Below are positions 9,131 to 17,504 of a stretch of 64,000 bases of DNA, piece by piece (the stretch's first letter is position 1; the number at the start of each line of letters is the position of its first letter). Made by a program: the position numbers and the translations under genes. Where the stretch lies: NCBI RefSeq assembly GCF_020089865.1, contig NZ_JAIRBM010000005.1:188126-252125 (forward strand), written 5' to 3'. The notes beneath the pieces are model-generated. The model did no database searches and was not told the DNA's origin. It saw only the letters and a program-made list of their open reading frames with translations. The stretch comes from Microvirga puerhi. GTDB taxonomy: Bacteria > Pseudomonadota > Alphaproteobacteria > Rhizobiales > Beijerinckiaceae.

Positions 9131-9343
9131 TCAGCGCTTCCAGGCGGCTTCGTTCTTCTGCTCGTAGTCGCTGAACGCCTTCTTGAGTCCGCCGAGCACT
9201 TCCGCCGCCGTCTCGAACATCGCCTTGAGCTGCGGCTCATCCACCTTGCCGATATCCTCGCGCAGATGGTCGATCGTCTCCTGGAGCCGGGTCTGCATTT
9301 TCTGCGTATGGTGCCGCGGATCGCGGTCGGCTGCGCTCGCCAT
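9131..9343 (-). CDS. Small coiled-coil hypothetical protein (70 aa)
   Basis: The start at 9343 is preceded by a GGGAGA ribosome binding site; the frame stays open further upstream but without such a site. The 70-residue product is highly charged and fully helical in character (QTRLQETIDHLREDIGKV, then MFETAAEVLGGLKKAFSDYE), with no signal peptide. No family is recognised. A GGAAC-N16-AGTT motif upstream suggests general-stress transcription. The PadR regulator gene is divergent from it. Confidence 0.65.
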   Translation of the reverse strand: MASAADRDPRHHTQKMQTRLQETIDHLREDIGKVDEPQLKAMFETAAEVLGGLKKAFSDYEQKNEAAWKR

Positions 9344-9410
9344 GATGGATCTCCCTGGCTCAGGGATTGCAATCGGCCCGCTGGAGGCCTCTCCGGCAGA
9401 TTGCCAAACC

Positions 9411-9435
9411 AACTCTTGGTCCATATATCGGTTCC
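9411..9435 (-). promoter_or_regulatory. Candidate EcfG-type promoter
   Basis: Read on the minus strand, GGAAC (9435-9431), 16 bases, then AGTT (9414-9411). This is the same spacing and the same single mismatch as at the 26-codon gene. It points at the 70-residue helical protein, with a leader of about 60 bases. Confidence 0.4.
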
Positions 9436-9478
9436 CGATAACGAAATTCGATAGTGAGCGGCCACGATCGCATGGAAC

Positions 9479-9790
9479 ATGAATGCAATGGAGCATCAGG
9501 ATCTCATCTCCGGGTTCATCAGGATCCACATCCTGCATCATGCGGCCGAGGGCGATCTGTACGGCAACTGGATGATCGCGGAGCTGGGGCGGCATGGCTA
9601 CCGCCTCAGTCCCGGCACGCTCTACCCGATGCTGCACTCCATGGAGCGCAAGGGCTATCTGGAATCCCGCATCGAGCGCGTCGGGCGTACCCAGCGTCGG
9701 ATCTACCGGGCAACATCGCTCGGCCGCGAAGCCCTGGCCTACGCTCGCGACAAGCTGCGCGAGCTGACAGGCGAAGTCCGATCGCGCTGA
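9479..9790 (+). CDS. PadR family transcriptional regulator
   Basis: A 103-residue winged-helix protein. The segment LYGNWMIAELGRHGYRLSPGTLYPMLHSMERKGYL is the classic PadR DNA-binding region, and RRIYRATSLGREAL forms the wing and following helix. It lacks the long C-terminal helical domain of larger PadR proteins. It sits 28 bases before the chromate transporter gene in the same direction; this PadR-ChrA pairing is common, so it probably controls that gene. A second in-frame ATG at 9488 is an alternative start. Confidence 0.9.
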   Translation: MNAMEHQDLISGFIRIHILHHAAEGDLYGNWMIAELGRHGYRLSPGTLYPMLHSMERKGYLESRIERVGRTQRRIYRATSLGREALAYARDKLRELTGEVRSR

Positions 9791-9818
9791 GCCTCATGCG
9801 GGCGGGAGCGCACTGATC

Positions 9819-11042
9819 ATGGACAGGCAAGAGGCTCCTCAGCTCACACCGACGACACCGCAGGGCCATGCGGGCGAGGTTTTCGCGGCCTTCCTCAAGC
9901 TAGGCCTGACCTCCTTCGGCGGTCCTGTGGCCCATCTCGGCTATTTCCACGATGAGTTCGTCGTCCGGCGCCGCTGGTTCGACGAGCGAGCCTATGCCGA
10001 TCTTGTTGCCCTGTGCCAGTTCCTGCCCGGGCCGGCCTCGAGCCAGGTCGGCATGGCCATCGGCCTGTCGCGGGCCGGTTATCTCGGAGCGCTTGCCGCC
10101 TGGGCCGCCTTTACGCTGCCCTCGGCCATTGCTCTAGTACTGTTCGCCTTCAGTATCGGGTTCCTGGGACACGCCTTCGGGTCCGGGTGGCTCCATGGAC
10201 TCAAGGTGGCGGCGGTGGCGGTCGTCGTCCTGGCGGTGCTCAGCATGGCTCGGACCCTGACGCCGGATCGGGAGCGCGCCACCCTGGCAGTGGCTGCGGC
10301 CGCCGTCACGCTCGCTTTTCCTTCGGCCTGGGGGCAGATCGGTGCGATCGTGCTCGGCGGCCTCGTCGGCGTCACCTTTCTCCGGGGCACGGGGACCATT
10401 GCCCACGCCGAGCTTCCTCTGTCCGTGAGCCGATGGACCGGAGCCGTTGCCCTGGCCGTCTTCTTCATCCTGCTGATCGGGCTGCCCTTCCTGGCGGCCG
10501 CGACGGGGAGCCAGAGCGTCGCCCTGTTCAATGCGTTCTATCGGGCAGGCTCGCTGGTCTTCGGCGGCGGCCATGTGGTCCTGCCGTTGCTTCAGGCCTC
10601 TGTCGTCCCGCCGGGATGGGTTTCGAACGATGCGTTCTTGGCGGGTTATGGCGCCGCCCAGGCGATCCCCGGCCCACTCTTCACCTTCGCCGCCTATCTC
10701 GGAGCCGTCATGGGCCCGGAGCCGAACGGCTGGGCCGGAGCAGCGCTGTGCCTTGTCGGTATCTTCCTTCCGTCGTTCCTGCTGGTTGTCGGCGTCTTGC
10801 CTTTCTGGGAAGGTCTGCGGCGCACGCCGACAGCGCAGGCAGCCCTGAAGGGCGTCAATGCGGCAGTGGTGGGTCTGCTCCTGGCTGCGCTGTACAATCC
10901 TGTTTGGACGGCGGGCATCCTCAGTTCTGCCGATTTCGACCTGGCGGCGGCCGCGTTCCTGATGCTTTTCATGTGGCGAACGCCGCCATGGATGGTCGTG
11001 GTCCTCTGCGCCGTTGCCGGAGAAGTCATCTCGATCCTGTGA
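9819..11042 (+). CDS. chrA: Chromate efflux transporter, CHR family
   Basis: The 407-residue polytopic membrane protein contains two homologous CHR halves. The first has LGLTSFGGPVAHLGYF and LCQFLPGPASSQVGMAIG; the second has AGSLVFGGGHVVLPLL and GYGAAQAIPGPLFTFAAYLG. Both carry the conserved FGGP/FGGGH and PGP signatures of the long-chain ChrA type. Members expel chromate from the cytoplasm by proton antiport. It follows the PadR regulator gene, which likely controls it. Substrate assignment rests on the family only. Confidence 0.9.
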   Translation: MDRQEAPQLTPTTPQGHAGEVFAAFLKLGLTSFGGPVAHLGYFHDEFVVRRRWFDERAYADLVALCQFLPGPASSQVGMAIGLSRAGYLGALAAWAAFTLPSAIALVLFAFSIGFLGHAFGSGWLHGLKVAAVAVVVLAVLSMARTLTPDRERATLAVAAAAVTLAFPSAWGQIGAIVLGGLVGVTFLRGTGTIAHAELPLSVSRWTGAVALAVFFILLIGLPFLAAATGSQSVALFNAFYRAGSLVFGGGHVVLPLLQASVVPPGWVSNDAFLAGYGAAQAIPGPLFTFAAYLGAVMGPEPNGWAGAALCLVGIFLPSFLLVVGVLPFWEGLRRTPTAQAALKGVNAAVVGLLLAALYNPVWTAGILSSADFDLAAAAFLMLFMWRTPPWMVVVLCAVAGEVISIL

Positions 11043-11091
11043 CGCAGGCCGCAAAATGCGGTCTCCCGGTTTTCGTCGCCCTGGTTCTCCG

Positions 11092-11703
11092 CTAGCCGGA
11101 GGGCGGCGGCATCCGACGGATGAGTTCGTCGCGAAGCGCCTTGGGCAGATCGAGGCCCGAGAGGCGCCAGGTCGTTCCGCTCAATCGCCACGTCAGCCTG
11201 AACTGTTCGTCCTTCGGCCGGTCCGTCGGAAGAGGCATGACGATGGTCCGGAAGCCTTGCGATTCAGAGGAAATGAAGAGATCCCAGGCCTTGCGAAGGG
11301 TTTCGCGGTTCATGGTGCCGAGATCGAACGCCTGGAGATCCGGGGCAGGGCCGGCGGGTCCCTGCGGTGACGTTCCTTTCTGCAGGAGATCCATGAGCGC
11401 CTGCGGCGTCACGAGCTTTTCGATATAGGGGTCGAAGACCGTCGCGCCGGCGCTAGCCGCCGCATTGCGGTCGATGCCGCCGATGTCCTGCCCGTCGGCG
11501 CTCTTGAGATACTCGCCCAGGAGCTGGCGCGAGAACGAGAGACGCACGGCGTGGAAGTTGATCCGCTGTTCGATCTTCGCTGTGTCTCGTGCCTGCACGG
11601 CCTTCGCGAGATCGTAGAGCGCGACGAAAGGTGAGACGAGAAAGATCAGCCAGGCCAGGAACAGCAGAAAACTGACGCGCAGCGTCCAGATCATGTCAGG
11701 CAT
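11092..11703 (-). CDS. DUF2939 domain-containing protein
   Basis: The 203-residue protein starts with one hydrophobic segment (about residues 8-30), followed by YDLAKAVQARDTAKIEQRINFHAVRLSFSRQL, the N-terminal signature of DUF2939. The C-terminal part, FRLTWRLSGTTWRLSGLDLP, looks like a small beta domain. It is likely anchored in the inner membrane and faces the periplasm. Function is unknown. It converges with chrA. A second ATG three codons in (11694) is an alternative start. Confidence 0.8.
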   Translation of the reverse strand: MPDMIWTLRVSFLLFLAWLIFLVSPFVALYDLAKAVQARDTAKIEQRINFHAVRLSFSRQLLGEYLKSADGQDIGGIDRNAAASAGATVFDPYIEKLVTPQALMDLLQKGTSPQGPAGPAPDLQAFDLGTMNRETLRKAWDLFISSESQGFRTIVMPLPTDRPKDEQFRLTWRLSGTTWRLSGLDLPKALRDELIRRMPPPSG

Positions 11704-11776
11704 GTCCCCGCGTTATCGTTACGGAGGCGGGCGAAGGAAGCGCTCGGCCTCTCCAAGAGATAAAGTTAGAGGACAA

Positions 11777-11804
11777 ATAAAAAAGGGCGGCCCTGCGGCC
11801 GCCC
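11777..11804 (-). terminator. Rho-independent terminator of the TRAP receptor gene
   Basis: On the minus strand, a perfect 8-base stem GGGCGGCC/GGCCGCCC (11804-11797 with 11792-11785) with a four-base loop is followed by TTTTTTATT. It lies 26 bases downstream of the solute-binding protein stop. Confidence 0.9.
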
Positions 11805-11829
11805 TCCAATCACGAGAACGTGAAGCCCG

Positions 11830-13077
<1,248 letters not shown>

Positions 13078-14541
13078 CTATCCTGCCGAGGAAAGTGGCA
13101 CGTCGATGGCGCAAACGACTCCGGTGGGTTCGAACCCCAGATGAACGGTACCGTTGAGCTCGCGCGACAGCCCGTCCTCGATCAGCCGGGAGCCGAATCC
13201 CCTCTGGGACGGTGCGCTCACGACTGGGCCGCCTCTCTCTTCCCAGCGCATGAGGAGCCGCCGTGCATCCCCGCTTCCGCTGACCTCCCAGGTGATGCGA
13301 ACCGTCCCGCCGGCTTGCTTCAGGGCGCCGTATTTCAGCGCGTTCGTGCACAGCTCGTGGAGCGCCATGGAGAGGCTGAGGGCGATGGTTGGAGTGACCC
13401 GCAGGTCGGGGCCTTCACTGGTGATGGCATCGCCGTTGCCGGACATGTTCTGATAGGGAGCGAAGATCTCCGCCACGACATCCGATAGACGCACACCTTC
13501 CCAGTTCTCGCGGGTCAGGATGTCATGCCCCCGTGCCAGTGCGAAGAGGCGTGCCTCGAAGGCCTCCCGTGCCTGTAAGAACGCGTCGTCCGAAGATCTG
13601 CCGATCCTGGCGAAGCTCTGCGCCGCGAGGGACTGGACCGTCGCGAGGGTGTTCTTCACCCGGTGATTGAGTTCGTTGACGAGAAGGCGCAGATGTTCTT
13701 CCGCGCGCTTGTGATCGGTGATGTCGATCTGGATGCCGTCCCACACGTACGAGCCGTTCGGTAACTGACGCGGCGCATCGACGATCCGCTGCCAGCGGAT
13801 CTCACCCGTCCTTGCGTGGCGGATCTCGAACTCCACGTCGAAGGGTGTGCGGTTGCGGTGCGCCTCGGCTAGCTTCCTTGCAACATGCTCACGATGTTCT
13901 GGAAGAATGAGGTCGAAGAGGAAGTGAGGATTTTGCAAGGCATGGGAGGCTGGGACACCGTTCAGACGCTCGCAGCTCGCCGAGATATAGAGGAAGCGTC
14001 GGTCTTCGTAGCTGAGGCCGTCGTTCATTTGGTAGACCACGCCCAGCGGCAGATTGTCGGCCAGCGCGCTCAGCTGCGCCTGACTTTCCTTCAGCACCTC
14101 TTCTGCACGGCGCTGCGCGCTCCATTCGGCGAGACTGATGCCGATGCCGTCCCGACAGGGAAAGATCTTGAGCGCGAGAGCTGCCTTGGCGCGCGAGGAA
14201 TCCCCTTCGAACAGGATCGGCTCGCCGGTTGTGAGAACCTTCTCGCAGACCGGGCGGAGCGTCGGGACCGATGCGGGAAAGAGGTCCCAGATGATGCGGC
14301 CCATCATCGTGTCGCGGGGAACGCCGTAATAGGTTTCGGCCGCCCGGTTGACGGACGTGAACCGCCAGTGACGATCAAGCGTGTAGAACGGACTCCCGAT
14401 CTCTTCGAGAATGAGGGCTAGCTGTCGGTCGTGATGCCCTCCGGAGCCTTGTCGGCTTTCGGCTCGTTCGGCTTCGTGAAAGACGATAGGGGAAGATGGT
14501 TGGGCGGGCGAGTCGGGAGAAGAGGGAATGTTCATTGACAA
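13078..14541 (-). CDS. PAS-containing HWE-family sensor histidine kinase
   Basis: A soluble 487-residue kinase. Two PAS-like domains lie at about 40-145 and 155-278 (the second has the PAC-type ending DGIQIDITDHKRAEEHL). The phospho-acceptor His293 sits in LNHRVKNTLATVQSLAAQ, the H-box of the HWE/HisKA_2 class. The ATPase domain has HELCTNALKYGAL as N-box, then WEERGGP and the late GFGSRLIEDGL element. HWE kinases often feed light, stress or general-stress signalling in Rhizobiales. No response regulator is adjacent. An in-frame ATG two codons downstream (14535) is an alternative start. Confidence 0.9.
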   Translation of the reverse strand: MSMNIPSSPDSPAQPSSPIVFHEAERAESRQGSGGHHDRQLALILEEIGSPFYTLDRHWRFTSVNRAAETYYGVPRDTMMGRIIWDLFPASVPTLRPVCEKVLTTGEPILFEGDSSRAKAALALKIFPCRDGIGISLAEWSAQRRAEEVLKESQAQLSALADNLPLGVVYQMNDGLSYEDRRFLYISASCERLNGVPASHALQNPHFLFDLILPEHREHVARKLAEAHRNRTPFDVEFEIRHARTGEIRWQRIVDAPRQLPNGSYVWDGIQIDITDHKRAEEHLRLLVNELNHRVKNTLATVQSLAAQSFARIGRSSDDAFLQAREAFEARLFALARGHDILTRENWEGVRLSDVVAEIFAPYQNMSGNGDAITSEGPDLRVTPTIALSLSMALHELCTNALKYGALKQAGGTVRITWEVSGSGDARRLLMRWEERGGPVVSAPSQRGFGSRLIEDGLSRELNGTVHLGFEPTGVVCAIDVPLSSAG

Positions 14542-14634
14542 GATGATAACGTTGCATCATTTTGAGCAACTAGAACCGCTTCTCCAAATTGCCAGAGGAC
14601 ATGCGTGAAAAAGAAACAGAAGTGTCGGTCTGTT

Positions 14635-14784
14635 TCAGTTGAAGGCTTCGAAGGCGCAGACCAGGGCGAACATCGCGGTCACCGCTCCGAGCTCCGCAGC
14701 GCCTCGCAAGACTGCAACAACGTCACCTGACAAATAGGTGAGAGCGCCAACTACAAGCGCGACTAATCCAGCCCAGGTAAGCAT
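14635..14784 (-). CDS. Candidate 49-residue membrane protein
   Basis: An ATG at 14784, preceded by GGAGAAGG at 4-11 bases, opens a 49-codon frame. The product has two hydrophobic stretches: residues 2-18 (LTWAGLVALVVGALTYL) and residues 31-46. They are separated by a short loop with one aspartate and one arginine. The opening resembles other tiny two-helix membrane proteins such as DUF1328, but the rest does not match, so no family is assigned. It lies upstream of the HWE kinase gene in the same direction, with about 95 bases between them. Confidence 0.5.
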   Translation of the reverse strand: MLTWAGLVALVVGALTYLSGDVVAVLRGAAELGAVTAMFALVCAFEAFN

Positions 14785-14944
14785 GGGCCTTCTCCCCGAT
14801 CTTCATTATGGCTACGCCGATAAACTCCTAATAGCAAAACAAGTTCCTAATAGTGAGTCATTTTTTTGTTTGTGCTTTACGCTTCCCATGACGAAGGCCA
14901 TGCCTATCTCGGAGGAAGCCGCTTGACGCAATCGCGAGTCGGTC

Positions 14945-15982
14945 ATGCGTCCTCTCATTCAAACTACCATTGGCGATTTGCCCGCGCCCGAATCCGATCT
15001 GCTCGCCGAGGCGCGCAACGGGCCTCCGACGCCGGAGCGTCATGCGGAGTTTCTTCACGCCATTCCTGCTTTCCATAGGGTCGAGCAGCGCCCGACATCC
15101 ACGCCGCTCGCCTGGCCCGGATACTTGCGGATCGCTGCGTTCAACGCAGAGCGCCTGAAGCGGCCCGATGCGGCTCGCGCTCTTCTCGATGCATCGCAGG
15201 CACATGTGGCGCTGCTCAGCGAGGTCGATCTCGGCATGGCACGCTCGGGCAACGGCCATCCTTTGCGCGAGATAATCGGCGCGACAGGGGAGGGCTATGC
15301 CTATGGCGTCGAATTCGTGGAACTCGATCTCGGCGACCCCATCGAGATGCGACGGCATGCTGGCGAACGCAATGCACGCAGTTTCCATGGCAACGCGATC
15401 GTCTCTAAACTGGCCTTCGACAATCCGTGCATCATCCCGCTCGAGGAAAGCGGCTTCTGGTTTCCGGGCAAGGAGGGGGCGCAACGGCGGGTCGGTGGAC
15501 GGATCGCCGTTGCGGTCCGTCTCACGGGTGCGCCGCGTCCGCTCTGGGTCGCAGCCGTCCATCTGGAGAGCAAGACCAATCCGGACGACCGGCGCATGCA
15601 GATCCAGCATCTGCTGAATGGGATCGAGGCAATCGATGCCCGCGCCGCCTGGGTGATTGGGGGCGACTTCAACACCAAGAGCTTGCCGCGGGATCGACAG
15701 GAGGCCCGCCGGCTGCTGGAGATCCCTGAGCGTGACGAACCCCTGTTCGACGATTTGAGGCGCGCGGGTTTCACCTGGGCCTCCGCCAATCTTCCGCTCC
15801 CGACCCAGCGGACCGGTCCGCAGAACAAGCCGCAACCTCCCTTCGGCAAACTCGACTGGATCGTCGTGCGTGGCCTGCAGGCCACCGATCCGCAAATCCT
15901 GCCCGCACTCGACGGGGAGGGGCAGCCAATTTCCGATCACGACATGGTCGTTGCGGATCTCTTCTTCGAAGGCCCAGAATAG
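14945..15982 (+). CDS. Endonuclease/exonuclease/phosphatase (EEP) family protein
   Basis: The 345-residue protein shows the EEP fold landmarks in order: LRIAAFNAER near 62 (metal-ligand Asn), LLSEVDLGMARSGN near 96 (metal-ligand Glu), FHGNAIVSKL near 145, VAAVHLESKTNPDDR near 200 (catalytic His), WVIGGDFNTKSLP near 238 (Asp/Asn pair) and the terminal ISDHDMVVADLFF (Asp-His). All key residues are present, so it should be an active Mg-dependent phosphoesterase; whether on nucleic acid or phospholipid is unknown. There is no signal peptide. It is a single gene. Confidence 0.85.
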   Translation: MRPLIQTTIGDLPAPESDLLAEARNGPPTPERHAEFLHAIPAFHRVEQRPTSTPLAWPGYLRIAAFNAERLKRPDAARALLDASQAHVALLSEVDLGMARSGNGHPLREIIGATGEGYAYGVEFVELDLGDPIEMRRHAGERNARSFHGNAIVSKLAFDNPCIIPLEESGFWFPGKEGAQRRVGGRIAVAVRLTGAPRPLWVAAVHLESKTNPDDRRMQIQHLLNGIEAIDARAAWVIGGDFNTKSLPRDRQEARRLLEIPERDEPLFDDLRRAGFTWASANLPLPTQRTGPQNKPQPPFGKLDWIVVRGLQATDPQILPALDGEGQPISDHDMVVADLFFEGPE

Positions 15983-16291
15983 CAGATCTATGGCGATCGG
16001 AAGCAACTGGAATGTAATTCTATTTGACAGCAGGTATTGTGTGGGTTATATAAGCATGTATCGTCCCACATTTGTGATGTTAGCAAGTTAAACGTTCATT
16101 TTTTATTTGCGTTGTGTTCTCTGTCTGATCGACGGTGGGCGAAATCTTATCCGCAATTTTTTTCATTTTAGCACAAAGGGCGAACGCCTTCTGTTGGGAA
16201 TGCGTTGCCTTTTCGCGATCGTCGCAGTGTCTTCTTCATCGGAGCCGTATGGCGGCACCCCCTTCGAGGGCTTTATCATCGGGGGATTCTC
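15983..16291. other. AT-richer intergenic region with a consensus promoter
   Basis: About 310 bases of lower GC than the surroundings. It contains the promoter at 16024-16052, an 11-codon frame at 16056-16091 that could start almost at the transcript 5' end, and two T runs (near 16098-16105 and 16156-16164). No RNA family is recognised. It leads into the DUF1772-like gene. Confidence 0.5.
16024..16052 (+). promoter_or_regulatory. Near-perfect sigma-70 promoter
   Basis: TTGACA at 16024-16029, exactly 17 bases, then TATATA at 16047-16052. Such consensus promoters are rare in GC-rich alphaproteobacteria. The predicted start near 16059 leaves a leader of about 230 bases before the gene at 16292, or drives a short transcript of its own. 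Confidence 0.55.
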
Positions 16292-16795
16292 ATGGTCCAG
16301 CCGGCCTTGCGATGTGGAGTTCTTGTGATCGCGGCCCTGAGCCTTGGGGCATCTTTCGCGCATGTCCTCGAGGCGTTGCCTCGACTGACGGTGTGGTCGC
16401 CGGAGCTTTGGCGCCAGGCGACGGTGTTCAATGGCCAGTATCAGGTTTTCGGTTGGCTCGGCGGTCCGCTCGACATTGGGGCGATTCTGCTTGCGGGGAT
16501 TCTTGCGTTCACGCTGCGTCGGGAGCGACCCGCATTCTGGTTCGCTCTGATCGGGGCGCTCCTCTTTGCCGTCAGTCTGACGATGTGGCTGTCGGTGGTC
16601 GCGCCCGCCAATGCGATTCTCGCCACATGGCAGCCTGGGCCCTTGCCCGAAGATTTCTTTGTCATCCGCAACCGATGGGAGTTCGGCCACATCGTCATTG
16701 CGTCTCTGAAGCTCGTTGGCTTCATCACCTTGGTCCTCTCTGTTCTGCAATGCCCGCAGACCGGTGAGTCTCGCCCGGATGGGCGAATATTCTGA
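16292..16795 (+). CDS. DUF1772-like four-helix membrane protein
   Basis: I start at the ATG at 16292 because the frame upstream (open from 16205) lacks hydrophobic or conserved features. The 167-residue product has four membrane helices (about 7-28, 52-70, 78-100, 135-155), a FNGQYQVFGWLGGPLDI segment and a terminal RNRWEFGHIVIASLKLVGF that recalls DUF1772 (anthrone oxygenase-like) membrane proteins. Function is unknown. It has a consensus promoter 230 bases upstream. A different promoter begins right after its stop. Confidence 0.65.
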   Translation: MVQPALRCGVLVIAALSLGASFAHVLEALPRLTVWSPELWRQATVFNGQYQVFGWLGGPLDIGAILLAGILAFTLRRERPAFWFALIGALLFAVSLTMWLSVVAPANAILATWQPGPLPEDFFVIRNRWEFGHIVIASLKLVGFITLVLSVLQCPQTGESRPDGRIF

Positions 16796-16803
16796 ATCGA
16801 GGC

Positions 16804-16840
16804 TTGACAGCGATGCGCTCCTAGTGTACAAAACAAGAAC
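16804..16840 (+). promoter_or_regulatory. Candidate promoter overlapped by a LexA-like box
   Basis: TTGACA at 16804-16809 and TACAAA at 16827-16832 are 17 bases apart. Overlapping the -10 is GTAC-N7-GAAC (16826-16840), one mismatch from the alphaproteobacterial LexA site GAAC-N7-GAAC (GTTC-N7-GTTC on the other strand). The arrangement would be typical for an SOS-repressed promoter. It reads toward the GTA cluster, but a terminator at 16900-16930 intervenes. Confidence 0.4.
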
Positions 16841-16899
16841 ACTGACGAAGTGTGAGCGACATTCAAGCCCCCCAGCCGCTCTCCCGCCAGTATCCTCCA

Positions 16900-16930
16900 C
16901 CGCTCCGGCCTCGTGCCCGAGCGGTTTTTT
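16900..16930 (+). terminator. Rho-independent terminator before the GTA cluster
   Basis: CCGCTC (16900-16905) pairs with GAGCGG (16919-16924), extended by GG/CC inside the loop, and TTTTTT follows directly (16925-16930). It could end a transcript of roughly 90 bases from the promoter at 16804-16832, or act as an attenuator 25 bases before the first GTA gene. Confidence 0.65.
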
Positions 16931-16955
16931 GTTGGCTCATCCAGTTCATTGATTC

Positions 16956-17504
16956 ATGACGACCGAGATTTCCGCTGAGATGAAGCAGCGGGCCTACGAT
17001 TATTATTCCCGTCACCCCGAGGTGACGATCAAATCCATCGCGCTTTTTCTCGATATCAGCACCGAGACGTTTTACCGCCTGCGCCGGGCCTGGTCCTGGC
17101 CGCCTCGTGCAGAACTTCTTGCGCCGGCATCGAACGTTGCGCCCGACGATGAGACGACGGAGTTACGTCCCAAGACATCGGCCGTGCGCCGGTCGAGCCT
17201 GCATGAGGCGGCTCTGTCGCTGGCGAATGCCACCCGCTCGCGCATCAAGGCTCTCGTGAAGGAGCAGAAGCGCGACGCCACGCTCGATCACGACAAGACG
17301 GCGCGCACGCTTGCGTCCTACGCCAAGACGTTGATCGCCGCGCAGGCGCTTCTTGAACAGGAAAGCGATACGCTCGATGAGACCGGGCCGTTCGACCACG
17401 CGCAAGGCCGCAGTATCCACGATCTCCGCGACGAGCTTGCTCGTCACCTTGAACGCCTTGTGGCGGAAGAGGAAGCTTGCGGAGGCGACGGCCTCCTGGC
17501 GTGA
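16956..17504 (+). CDS. GTA g1-like putative small terminase subunit
   Basis: The 182-residue protein opens with a helix-turn-helix (RAYDYYSRHPEVTIKSIALFLDISTETFYRLRRAWSW-type region, residues 11-48), as expected for a small terminase that binds DNA. The rest is charged and helical, ending in a probable coiled segment (RDELARHLERLVAEEEA). It immediately precedes and overlaps the large terminase gene, the position of g1 in Rhodobacter-type GTA clusters. Sequence alone does not prove terminase function; position and HTH make it the best reading. It has no phage repressor features. Confidence 0.6.
   Translation: MTTEISAEMKQRAYDYYSRHPEVTIKSIALFLDISTETFYRLRRAWSWPPRAELLAPASNVAPDDETTELRPKTSAVRRSSLHEAALSLANATRSRIKALVKEQKRDATLDHDKTARTLASYAKTLIAAQALLEQESDTLDETGPFDHAQGRSIHDLRDELARHLERLVAEEEACGGDGLLA

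Noticed and set aside
8722..9174. Overlapping frames of 85-100 codons on both strands
   Set aside because: No ribosome binding site, no conserved pattern and mutually overlapping; nothing supports translation. A vague similarity to DUF1127-type endings did not hold on closer reading.
16860..16890. Sequence reminiscent of a tRNA 3' end (TTCAA followed by a CTCTCCCGCCA-like stretch) just before the GTA cluster, as at a phage attachment site
   Set aside because: There is no GGTTC T-arm, no pairing partner for the acceptor stem and no second copy at the other side of the cluster; the resemblance is weak.
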